A stretch of 64,000 bases of DNA. Origin: Coix lacryma-jobi var. lacryma-jobi (Eukaryota; Streptophyta; Magnoliopsida; Poales; Poaceae). The position numbers and the translations under genes are program-made. Shown piece after piece: positions 1-11,836 of the stretch. Location: assembly GCA_009763385.1 (NCBI GenBank), contig CM019823.1, positions 47,323,528-47,387,527 of the forward strand. The letters run 5' to 3'. The notes under the pieces were generated by a model. It saw only the letters and a list, made by a program, of their open reading frames with translations, was not told the DNA's origin and searched no databases. The stretch's first letter is position 1. Each line of letters begins with the position of its first letter.

Positions 1-1
1 C

Positions 2-623
2 AGAATGGATAGCTTTACTTCTGCCATAAAGAATCAACATAGCTTTAATAAGATGATAGAATCTCAGTTATCTCAGTTAGCAGCTTCAGTCCCTATGGCT
101 GAAAAAGGAAAGATTCCCGGAAGTCCGAAAGAGCTAGAGACTGCAAATCTTGTAGATATATTTGATGCAGGACATCTCATACCTAGACCATCGAGGGAAT
201 GGATGGATGACTCCAGTGCCCCGAAGAAAGGAGATCTAGGAAGACCTGTCATTCTGATCCACATTGGACCTAACAGTTTTGAAGAAGCAGTCTGCGACCT
301 TGGAGCAAGCGTCAACATTATACGAACAAATTCATGGTGCACCTCTGTTATATACAAGTATGTGTTTGCAGCTTGCAGATCAGACACTGTGCTACCCATT
401 GGTAATTTTAGAAGATGTTTGTATTCGAGTGGGACGCTCGTATGTGTGTGTAGACTTTATGATCGTCGAAACAGGTGGAGACAATAAATCACCCATCATT
501 CTTGGACGCCCGTTCCTAAGCTCAACCAAAGCCATCATCTACGCGGACAGCGCCAAGATCTGTTTCACAATCACAGGCAACAAAGAAAGATTCAGCTTCA
601 AGAGACGTACACTCACTACCTGA
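2..623 (+). pseudogene. Gag C-terminus and first retropepsin-like domain of element A
   Basis: The frame is open across the window start. It gives a Gag tail (FTSAIKNQHSFNKMIESQL) matching the region before the protease in element D, then the protease active-site motif CDLGASVNII near 290-325. A frameshift follows, and the domain continues in the +2 frame (264-623) with LADQTLCYPL, FMIVETG and the flap-like IILGRPFL near 495-520. The order active-site Asp, ADQ, ILGRPFL is the normal retropepsin order of Athila-like elements, where the enzyme cuts the Gag-Pol polyprotein. A stop at 621-623 closes this domain just before the second protease domain. The frameshift makes it non-functional as written. 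Domain identity is confident; the start is outside the window. Confidence 0.75.
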
Positions 624-635
624 GTCCACCCTCAG

Positions 636-1463
636 ATGCCCTACGAAGATGCAAATGCTACATCATCAAAGAAGAAGAATAGGAACAGAAGGAGGAAGAA
701 CAGGGCTACACAACCACATCAAGACACAGTGTGGATGGTCAACTCTGTCCAAACAGAATATGACCACCTTCTTCCATCACAATACCTCGCCGAGAGAGAC
801 GACCCAGGCGTACCCACCATCGATTGCAAGATCGAGGGAAGTACATTCCACAAGACATTCTGCGACATCGGTTCAAGTGTTAACATAATGTCTAAGGTAA
901 CTTATGAATACTTATATAAAAATAGACCTATGTATCAGACATATGTGTAGTTGCAGATGGCGGACCAAACATATCGATTCCTGGAGGGAGTAGTAAAGGA
1001 CGTGATGATCCAAATTAAAGACCACTACATTCCCACCGACTTCATAGTACTAGATATGGGAAGAGAAGACGATATTCACATCATCCTAGGAAGACCCTTC
1101 CTCAACACCACTGGTGCCATCATCTACATGAGATCTGGAGAGATCCACTTTCAGTTCCCAAGGGAGAAGGTACATTGTTACTTTAATAGCTATGCCACTA
1201 ATGTACAGGAAAAGAAGAACCACTCAAGGAGAAGGCGCCGCACATCCCAACGCAACAAGAATCGACCACTCAAGGATGGATGGGCTGACTATGAAGGAGA
1301 AGTCACCAGGAGTGAAGACATCCCATTAAAGGAAATAAAGGACGATAAAGTAAAAGAGACAAGTCCACCAGTCAAGCAAGTGTGGAAAAAGAAAGAGAGT
1401 TCTACTGACGTGCACTCATCGAGGTCCTCCTCAGGATCTGCTGATGCACCCAAGGAAGAATAA
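636..1463 (+). pseudogene. Second, tandem retropepsin-like domain and basic tail of element A
   Basis: Immediately after the first protease domain comes another complete set of the same motifs. CDIGSSVNIMSK lies near 858-895, MADQTYRFLEGVV near 957-1000, DFIVLDMG near 1040-1062 and IILGRPFLNTTGAIIY near 1080-1130. An in-frame TAG at 948-950 splits it; the downstream frame (951-1463) is the same frame. The linker before it (650-720) and the tail after it (1205-1300) are Lys/Arg-rich. The tail then becomes acidic and Ser-rich and ends at 1463. Protease domains are normally single in Ty3/gypsy elements, so this is either a duplication inside the polyprotein or a fusion of two diverged copies. 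Its sequence is clearly different from domain 1, so the duplication is not recent. Confidence 0.75.
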
Positions 1464-2444
1464 GGAGCATACAAGGAGTCTTGTTCGATAGACTATAAAC
1501 GTCGAATCCTCGCCGAAAGGTAATGTAACAGAACCGACCAATTTATAAGAGCACAAGTGCGAAAACCTCCGCCGAAGCAGCTGAATTAGCACACTTGAGC
1601 CCATATAAACCCGGTAGTCCGGAAATCTCGAAGGATTTCAAACATTTCAACATTCAGCCAAGATCGCATGGTCAAGCAAATACAAATCATGTCCACGGAG
1701 CTTTGCAGCGGAAATAATATTACAATAGTGATCACAAATAATAATACAAGTTGAGTTCCACTTAAATTAGAAGAACAACATAGCTTTCAAATAAATACCA
1801 TAACATAAGTTTAAATACTTTGCTAGCTTGAGTGACATCCTCCAACAACAGCATAAGAGAAGAAGTATGGAACTGCCGAGCCCACCGGCACTGGCCATCA
1901 CCTTTCGGCAGGCCTAACCTTCACCTGCAACAAGGTGGGATAAACCCTGAGTACTCGAATGTACTTAGCTAGACTTACCCGTCATAAACCAGAAATAAAG
2001 CGACACCAAGGAGTATGCAAGGCTGTATCTGGGTTTGGCCATACTTACCTCTTTGCGTAAAAGCATTTTCATTATTAAAAAGTATCATTAGAGTATTAGC
2101 AGTCACTTTTATGTAGTCATCCTGATTAACTAGGTTTGCACCTGATCTAGAGCAATCACTTGTCTAATTAATCAAGCAAGAGTGACTATTTTAGCAATAG
2201 CCTTTCAGATTAAACATCATAACCATCTTTAGTTCCATAAGTTACTATGGTAACACATGCTCAGTCAAGTTACTCACTAACCAGGAGCGATGGGGATTAT
2301 AATCGATTCCTACCAGCTGGGGATAAAAATGCCGCACACTCGCCCGACACACCCTGCCAGGTGGCCGTTGGCGACCACTTCAGGAGGTTCGAGAACACAA
2401 CACGCGGGACGGTCATGGGCCCTTCTACACCGGGGGTTATCTCA

Positions 2445-2549
2445 ATGCCAGGTCGCTCAAGCTATTAACTGCCCACGGTCATGCCAGGTCGATCAGGCCC
2501 TGCCTGCCCTCGGACCATGCCAGGTCGATCAGAATAGTTGCCCACGGTA
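2445..2549. repeat. Three-unit tandem repeat inside the LARD LTR
   Basis: Three degenerate units of 35-37 bp start at 2445, 2480 and 2517. Each begins ATGCCAGGTCG(A/C)TCA and ends in a GCCC(A/T)CGG-type motif. The same array lies at 12760-12864 in the other LTR. It is part of the element rather than an independent repeat. No function is apparent. Confidence 0.7.
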
Positions 2550-5500
2550 CATCTGAGGCCCTGGGTGTTAGGCGTCAACATCTCCGTCACCGGCTCGAAA
2601 AACCTTACTCGGCTTCACGGGAGGTACCCGCACCTGCTCCGTTAAGTGATTGACGCGTTCAAAATGACTGAGGTGTGCCTTCGTCGGTTCCTAATCGACA
2701 CAGACGGGAGACTACTAGCACACAGAACCCATGTCCTGCTGCTCCTACATCCCGCCCGGTCTCAAATTAATTATCACATGGTTATCTCCATGATAGCACC
2801 AGGCTAGTCATGATCAGTATCCACCTATATGCGGGAGACAGGAAATCACCCGACTTTTACCGGTCTAAGCAGGGCTAAGCATATAATCGAGCCTAGACCT
2901 AACAGGGATATCAAGATAATAATTACAGGTGGACAAGGATAAGTAAGTAATGCATTTATCAACGGTATCATTCAACTCCTATAACTTAATGCAACAATCA
3001 TTATATTGACTCGATTGCATTTATAAAAGATTGGTAGGAGACTTAGAATGCTCCGGGGCTTGCCTGGGAAACAACACTTAAGCTAGTGTTAGATGGCACC
3101 ACTTCGGGATCATCGCTGCTCCAGGAACTTGTGAAGTTCGCCAACACCTTCTTCGGGATGGCCACCCAACACCATCTTCGTGTTGAGTCTCATCATCACG
3201 TCCGTCACTTGACGTTCTTCTGTCTAGCGAACCTAGATATGCGATGCACAATGCATATGTATGAATGCTAATGAAGTAATACATTGATCACATAGCACAA
3301 GTAACTACTAGCAAGCACTGAGCACAAGAACTAATAACAAGCATCCATCATAGTTTTATATAAGCAATCGGGATAACTTGACTTAATTACTTCGTACCAA
3401 AGCACATTACAAATCTGGACAGCAGACAGCAGTCCACTAATTTAAACATAACTCAAGCTACAAACATCCAAACAGAGAAAACTAAGACTTTCTGGAAAGC
3501 TAAAAAGATTACCTACAACTTTGTTATTCAACACAAAAGCTAATTCAAAGGTTATATAGCTCAAAAACAGATAACAATGCAGCTCTGTCTAGCTGTTGGA
3601 CAGCAGGACAGACAGAGCTTCAGAGAAGCATAACTCATAATATAAACATCACATAGGCATGCAATTAGACATTCTAGAAAGCTTACAAAATTATCTAAGT
3701 CTTTCTTATTATTAGCTCAAGGTTAATCAACCATTAACAAGGTCAAACAACATGATTAGTGCAGCTCTGTCCACACTTGGACAGAACTAGCCACACATCA
3801 ACAACAGTAACTTAGGACAACCATAACTAAAGATATATAATACCTGGGAACTTGTCTCCAGACTTTTTAGAAAGGTTATTAAGTTGTCTACAAATCATCT
3901 ATAATCATCTTAAGATGATTCACAAGTTAACAAGGTCTAATTAACACAAATAGGCATCTCTGTCCAGACTTGGCCAGATTTAGCTATCTGTACTAAAACA
4001 GCTATAACTCAAGTTATGGAACTCCGACAAATATGATCTAAGACAATTTAGAAATATTATGAAAATCACTACAACTCTTATATTAACATAAACATATGAT
4101 TCACAAGATAAAATAGCCAAACAGTCCACTGTTTCAGATCTGCACAGAAAGCAATGGAAACCTGACAGCAAACTTCTAAAATTTATAACTCCTAAACCAC
4201 TTGGCCTAAAATCATGAAATTTCATGACAAGCAATATAAGGAAGTTATCTACAACTTTTGTGTAGACCACACCTACAGAAAACATGATTATAATCATGAA
4301 CTAATTACCACCACAGAAACTATACATGCAGCCATTTCAGCAAAACTGGACATACATATAGCAGCTAGGTAATTAAATCACAACTAGAGCTACACAACTC
4401 TAAATGACACACAACAAGACATTTTGGAAAGCTCATGAAATTTACTACAATTAATCTTTAAACATCTCAGCATGATTTATAAGTTAACATGGTCAAACTA
4501 ATGTATTCCTCAATCTGGTCCAAAGGCTCCAGAAAGCACCTATCTCTGAACTGAACTTCAAACAGCCATAACTCATAATCCATTTGACCAAAAATCATGA
4601 AACTTTAACACAAGCTAGATATGTATGTTATCTACGACTTTGCTATAGAGAAGTTTCACAGCAAACATCATTTACAAGGGGTAACTATTTAAGCCCTATA
4701 AACTGTCCAGAACATGCCGAAATGAAACATAGAGAGAAGATAAATCTAAAACTCTATGCTTTGCATAACACTTGGCCACAATAAAATTATCTAAGCTACA
4801 GCAATACCCTAAAAAGTCAGAGAAACCATCAATTCTATTTTTACATGCAAACATTTATCAAAAATCAATTTAATTCATTTAATGAGCTGAAAGCAAGATA
4901 AATGCATAACTACTTCATACATGCACCAATAAATCTGAAATTTTTATCACAGCACACACATGACCAGAGGAGTCTACCATAAAAATTTCACAGCATTTCA
5001 AGCAACATAACAGCAGATATCATTTTCTCCCTATTTAAGCCTACTTAACAAAGATAAATTATTACAGCACAAAACTTCCACTAACACCCAACATATTATG
5101 CATCCACTGGACAGATCTACTCACAAGGATTCCAAAAAGTGCTCATTTGTAATTTTTCGACAAACATACAATTTATCACACATTTTACAAATTTCAGCCA
5201 GATTTGCTAATTAATTAAAAACGTGAATAATAAACAGATCTTGCATCTGGACCCCTGAACTCTGCAGAAAACAACCAAGGATTAATTAGTAAATACATTG
5301 AGTCATGCCACATTACATAAAAACCCAACAAAAAGCTTCAGCTTTATTAGATGGGGCTTCACCATGGATTTCACGGGAGATCGACGGGAGACAGAATGGG
5401 AGGTCGGGGTCTTGCAGGGGGAAGCCGGCTAGGGTTGGGGACTTGGCTGGCCTGCTGTTGGGAGCTGCTGCTGGGCGCCCTGCTCGCTGCTGCCCCCGCT

Positions 5501-5824
5501 GCCTTGTGCTGCTGGCGACCGCATCCTGGCAGGGAGTCGCGGCCAGGGAGCGCGCAGGAAGCCGCGGCTCCTGGCGGTCTCTGCAGGAAGGCGCACAGAG
5601 AGAAAATGAAGGGGAAAAAGGAAGGGGAAGGAGCAGGGAAGGGAAGAGGCAGCCATAGAGAGGGGGAGAAGCTGCTGCCTGCTACCTGCTCTGGTCGCCA
5701 ACCATGGAGGGGAGGAACGCAAGGAGGGAGAGAGACCGAGGGAGGAGGAGGAGGTGCGGTCTTCTTTTTTTTTTTTGCGTGAGGCAGAAAGGGGGAGACC
5801 GGTGGGAAGAGGCCGGGCTCGGCC

Positions 5825-5833
5825 CTTTTATTG
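5825..5833 (-). promoter_or_regulatory. Putative TATA box of the LARD, 3' LTR copy
   Basis: The minus strand reads CAATAAAAGGGCC immediately upstream of the GC-rich island. The arrangement of AT-rich flank, TATA-like box and GC-rich leader is typical of a plant RNA polymerase II core promoter in an LTR. It is conserved in the other LTR at 27944-27952. No transcription start can be proven from sequence. Confidence 0.45.
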
Positions 5834-6746
5834 ATGAAAGACCTCGGCATTTTTTTTTACAATTTCTTTCCCAAAAAGGCAAGTTTCCGGAAACTTTTGG
5901 TCAAAATCTAAAATTGCAAACACTGCCCAAACGGACTCCGATTTCGACGAAACTAATTTTGTTGTCGTCGTCTCGCCGAGTACTCCGACTTTCGTTAAAA
6001 GCACTTGGTCAAATTCCCAACGGTTTGCCCGGTAACGATCGTCGACGGCAGCATTGCGGCGACCGAAATTCTAATTTTGCAGTACTGACTTAGCCAATTT
6101 CCGGAACCTGAAAATTGCACTCTGCTCCATCTTGCGAGCTCGTTTTCACTATTTTTGGCACCGATCCAGGTCTCGGCCATAAAACAAAATTTGTTCCTCT
6201 CGAACTGTACTACAACTTTCGTTTAAGGCGCGTCGACATGCGAGCCTCCGAAAATACCGTTCAACGCCGGTCAAAGCAGTCGCCCGGTAGGGTCCAGATT
6301 AGAATTTCTCGTTAGTCGGAACATTTTGACCGTGAGTTCATATACAGTTGATTGGGCATAACTGCAACACTTGGTTGAACACGAATGATTTTCTTCCGTT
6401 AATCAGCCAGTACAGGCAAAACTATGACTCGTCATTTCATGTGACTTTTTGATTCCAAACTTCACGAAACTTTTTCACCAGTTACAATAGACAGGAATGG
6501 AGGTGGGTCACACGAAAAATCCATGTTTAGCATGAATCCTGAATATTCATAAATTAGCAGTTGTTATTAACTGGCTCTGTTAAATAAATTCCCGAATGAA
6601 TCAAACTGAGGTTCTGCCTCTGAGATTGATTCTGTCACTTCTGTCATCACTGACTAAACCTGAATTTAGTTCTTCATCGTCACTTGGTATACGAGACCCA
6701 TGCTCAACTGACTGCTTAACGGACGGCGAACACCTGGGGTGTTACA

Positions 6747-6764
6747 GCCCTCCCCCCTTAAAAG
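6747..6764 (-). promoter_or_regulatory. LARD polypurine tract
   Basis: Read on the minus strand the tract is TTAAGGGGGGAGGGC and ends directly at the LTR start TGTAACACC. It would prime plus-strand DNA synthesis. Its position fixes the element's orientation as minus. Confidence 0.85.
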
Positions 6765-9700
6765 AATGTCGTCCCGAGATTCCGGACGAAAGACTTTTCA
6801 AGGGAAGAGAAGCATAGCACCCATCCTTAATCACATGCTATTGACAGCTCAAGATACTGACTTCTCAACAGAACAGAAACTGCTACAAACAGAACAACTT
6901 CCCGATCTTTCGTGCCATTTTCTATTTACTCTTATCTGAGGAATTTTTCTTCACTGATTTCCCATAGAGCATTGAGGTGCACTCAAGACGTCACTATCAG
7001 ATTAACGAGAAACCAATACTACCTTATTCCTTCGTGAGGAATCCATGATCAGATTACTACAATATTGGATCTTCATCCGATAGAGATTATCGCACAAATA
7101 CACATCCTCGAGACGGTCAGGAACTGACTGACGACAACCACTGCTTATACTACTGTGAATGTCTGTTCCTTCAGATAGCAATCGATGGAAAGCTTCATAA
7201 GGTTCTATGTGTGCAATTCTCTTTCTCTGATGATAACACTGTATTATCTGAATCTGATAAGAGAGCAGTGAATGTGATAGCTGACTCTACCAAATCCACG
7301 TTTTCACAGATCCTTCTTTACAGAGATTCTTATTTCTTAAGCTGCGACAGTCGCCCAGGTTGAATTTGATACAACCTCTTCGGTAGAAATACCAAGCTAC
7401 TAAATCACTATACACTACTAAGCAGATCAATACCATTCTTCTTCATGGTGTAGTTGCAACTCAGTGGAACTGATTTGTTGTACTACTTGGGTCAGAGAGT
7501 GACCTTCTTAAATTCACTCAGCAGTGCAGGAACATAATCTGAAATCTGTTGTTTGACACTTCAATTGTCAGCAATCTGCACTTCTAAGAGTTGATTTTTG
7601 GTAGGACACCTTGACTGCTCAATAATAAGGGACTGATTCTGAAAAATCCTTTCTGATATCACCCAAAATAATCTGGAGTAACCCTTTTATAGTAGCCAAA
7701 CGTATCACCAAGCAATCCTTATTCCAGGTATAATTCTGACTGAGTTACTATGCTGGCGTACTGTCTTGTATGATCATTGAAGTTTTTCTGGGATAGAGCT
7801 GGCTGGAACATGTTAGAGACTTGGATGTACGAGTGTGACAAACAAAATCAATGGGTTTACAGATTTCTGGCATAACATTGTTCTGTGAGGCATAGCCTTC
7901 ATAGCTACCAAAGAGTCATTTTTGAACTGGAGATTAGCTATTAAATAGCAGAAACTTAATCGGTTGCCTCTCAACATTGAAGCTCCAAGGTTTCAACTTT
8001 ACTGCAAACACTGTCAGATATCAATGCACATGATCACAACCAAAGTCATTAGAGAATCAGACACATCTAGGAAGATGGGGTTGACTGCGAGATCATCATG
8101 CAGACATATGTATCAAGTTCAGACAGAAAACTTCTGGACCTCAGGGATCTAGATCGATAACACACCATTTCTGTTACTCATCCTTCAGCTGATACTTGCC
8201 CACTTTGAAGAATTCAGTGCCACCTTACTTCACTATAACCATACATGATACTCATTTTGTTGTTGTTGATCCAACAGAGTCCTTTGTCTATCACCTCTTA
8301 CAGTCTGCTACTGCTTTCATCTTTGACCGATTCTTAAAAGGACATCCTTCTTGCCATTTTCAGAAAGAAACTCGGCCTTATCCGAGCCGACATAAGGATT
8401 TTTCTGAAGGAATATGGGGAGATAATCAAGGAGGAAGCTTCATGAAAGATAACACATTGGCGCAGTTCTATAATAGATCTTGATTATAACCCACGGTACC
8501 AGCGCGTGCCGAGCAGCACAAACTTGTGTCGGCCGCCACAAGAGGCTCTCGGTTTCGTCGCGGTACCATTAATTCTTAACCAAGACACTATTACCGAATC
8601 CACTACCAGTGAGGAATCCCACATGACGCAGATAAATCTTGCATGGATAGGCATCACATGCAAGGCATAAGCTAGCAAAACAAGGATGATCACAAGGTTC
8701 AGAAATCAGCAAGGAGGTGATTTCAAGGACGGAACATGGCACCAGACAACAAGAATTCATCTGGTGCACATCAAGGTCATGACAAGATGAAAGATTTCAT
8801 GATCTTGATTTGGCCAAGCAGCAACAAAAGAGCAACCTAGGGGATACATAGGTTTGGGCATGGTCTCCACATCTGGGCAAGACAACTATGGTCAAAGGCT
8901 GAGGTTAACAGGAATTAAACTTGGCTGGTCAAACAAACAAAAGCTGTTACAACAAAAGGGTACCAAACATCTATGGCTTTGGCAACACTTAAGGCCAAAC
9001 TTGGGTCAACAGGTTGGGTTAGAGGCATGGCTACACAACAAGCATAGACATACCACGGCTCGGGAATCTAGGATTTGGAAGGTTAGCTAGGGCCAACTGG
9101 TCTAACAAAGGGCATGGACAGGCCTAGGTACAGGTTTTTGGCACAATCATCCTAAACCATCAAAACTAGACACCCAAACACAAGCCTTTAAGCAACAAGG
9201 GTTCAACTGAAGGCATCTCGGAAGGTCAGGAGGGCTCGGGCAACACCTCTAACCGAAGGCTGACCAACCACTCATGCACTCACTGAGGACAAAGGTTGAC
9301 TAACCAAGGCATCACTTAGATAACAGCACATCTACACACAGCCTTAACAAACATTTGGAACACGCAATCATGCAGCTAAAGCGACCAACACTAACCACTA
9401 CGCTCAAACAAGACAAGCATCTATCTATAGTACACAAGCAAACATAGACATGCAAAACATGGTGAACATATGTTGTCATTATTTTATTTTCTGCTTACTA
9501 GATTGGAGCATAACTCTTTATCTGGAAGCAAATATACCAAGCAAACTAAGGCATACTTGTTTGTTAACTATAATCAGTTTACAATTTTAAGTTACCACAC
9601 TTATCCAGCATATGAAGCTATCAGGCAAGCAACAAGCTCATGCATAGTCTATATTCCAAGAAGGAATAAACAGACACTAGGGAACAACAACTAACAAGCA

Positions 9701-11824
9701 GCATGCAACAATTTGATTTTTGGGTATAATCAAGCATAATCAACAGTTTAAGATATTCTAAATATGTTAGAAAAGCTAAATTGCAGCCACTTAATTTAGT
9801 TGCAAGCATTTAATTCTAACAAGCATATAAGCTAATATAAATTAAGGCTAGATTAGAGAGCAATTACAAGGCATGGTGCACATAAAAACATAATTCTAGG
9901 CATAACCATGTATGAAAAACAGTTTGTATACATCTTAAACATGTTAGACAGTTTATGATTAAGCAAAATTAATTTTTCTTACATGCACTTATTAATTTAC
10001 CTACTTTAACAAGGTGAGAGATAGAGCTGTTTCAATCTAATTCCAGAGAATTCTAGGAGTATTATGGCAGCTCACTTATGCATTTAGTAGACTTTACAAG
10101 CATTTTAGCCTATTTGAGCAAGTAAAAAGCCTACACAAATCTAGCAAGTAACAAGCTCAAAACAACTTAAACAGGTTTATGCTATTTAATATTGTCAAAC
10201 AACAAGTTTTATATTTTTCTTGCAGCAACATGATACTAGTTGGGTATGAAAAATTGGTTTTACAAACTTTCAATTCATATAACACTAGTTCTCATGATTG
10301 CAAGAAAATGAGCATGCAACATGATTACATGATTATAGCATGAAAAACAACTAAACAAAAGGTTTTAGTACATTTCCTTGCTAGAGCATGTTAAAGCTAA
10401 CAAAACTAGAATTACATGTTTAGGAAGCACTCGACAACCCAAACAAAACTGCATACAAGAATAAGCTCAAACAACAAGTTTTGTTGTTTCTTTTAGGTGA
10501 AGTATTTCAAAACAAAACTAACCCAAATGGGTTTCACCCAAAAAGGAACCTTCCTAGCTCAAAACATGGAACCTACAAGCTTGGCACAGTTTTTGCCATG
10601 CAAGGAAGGTAACATCACACGATCCATTTAGTTACTACAAGACACATTTTAATCATTAGAAGCTTATTGTCTAACTATTCTTCTAACATTCAAGAAGCAG
10701 AGCAAGACACCACACCATCATGATGAGCAAGACCACACACAATCATGATGAGCTAGCAGGGTTATCTGAACAACATCAAACAAGTATTTACTTCTAGTCT
10801 AAACAACCAATCATTTATCTACACGACATGGAAACGCTCATATAAAACATTGCACACTACCAAACATCATGAACAAGACCATATTACATCTAATTCAGGG
10901 CATCATACCTCATCAAACAGAAAATTTATTTCTAACCTTTACAAGTAAGCTAGCACACCATATTGAAGCACTAGTTCACAACAAGTTTTCATCATTACAG
11001 GAACAATGGTGGGGGAGCATTTTTGATGCATAAACAACCATCAAGTTTTATTATTACATTAATTACACTTGACAACAAGTTGTTTATTATTAGAACAAAG
11101 GTGAGAGAAGCATGTTCATGAGGAATGCACAACAAGATGTATGCTCGTCCTATACGTTCTCACAAATTGCCAACCTAAGGTAGCAATCACGTTCTAGGTC
11201 GGTGGCATAACACGCACTCTCGATATAGCTAGTCGTCAACTATGCATACGCATTCGAGGTTAGCATACCTGCAGAAAATCTCATTTCAGCCCAGCCCACA
11301 GTATGAATATCATGCATTGCTGAAAGTAAATCTAATACTAACTTAGGCGCACACCCAGTATACACGTAAGTAGTATATGCACCCATCATAAAAGTATTAC
11401 TCCCACAATTAAACACCTTCACCCGCATTCGTGTGCTTACGAGTACAGGTTCCAGTACCAAACTAGCTCTTCCCTAGACCAACGGTTGTTTGGTCATGCT
11501 CTCACAACTCACACTTACCTTGGCGTAGAGGCAATTGATCCATACATTACTATTCCGAAGAATAGCACCCATACAATTTCACCCTTGCCGTATGGACGAC
11601 AGAAAACAACAGAAATTAAACATGATGCACGACCCCCAAGTTAGTACTTAAATAGCCACCTAAAAGTCCTAATTGGGCATAACTGGAGGTTGTCGCTAGC
11701 ACATAGTTTACAAATTAGATTTTGGCAAACTTGCCTACTAACTAAAGCTTTTTAGATAAAATAGGCTTTTCAGAACAAAACTTTGTTTTAAAACCATGCA
11801 CATGACAGTATTATGCTTAACCTT

Positions 11825-11836
11825 GCTCCGATGCCA
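11825..11836 (-). promoter_or_regulatory. LARD primer-binding site (tRNA-iMet type)
   Basis: The minus strand reads TGGCATCGGAGC two bases after the end of the right LTR. It differs at two positions from the common plant initiator-Met primer site TGGTATCAGAGC. It marks the right LTR as the 5' LTR. Confidence 0.8.

Larger units (their letters stand above)
1524..6746 (-). repeat. LARD 3' LTR (5223 bp)
   Basis: Complete LTR starting TGTAACAG and ending GGGGTGTTACA on the + strand. It matches the right LTR along its full length by eye. It contains a three-unit tandem repeat (2445-2549), long AT-rich stretches (about 3300-5350), a GC-rich island (about 5370-5830) and, on the minus strand, a TATA-like CAATAAAAG beside that island. 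On this reading U3 is only about 0.9 kb and R plus U5 about 4.3 kb, an unusually long transcribed LTR portion. Relative to the right copy it lacks a roughly 30-bp segment near 6325. Predicted peptides in the GC-rich island are low complexity (Pro, Ser, Gly, Arg) on both strands and are not supported as genes. Confidence 0.9.

Noticed and set aside
5371..5850. Pro/Ser-rich and Gly-rich open frames on both strands in the LARD LTR island
   Set aside because: Low-complexity consequences of GC-rich composition. No domain, not consistently framed between the two LTR copies.
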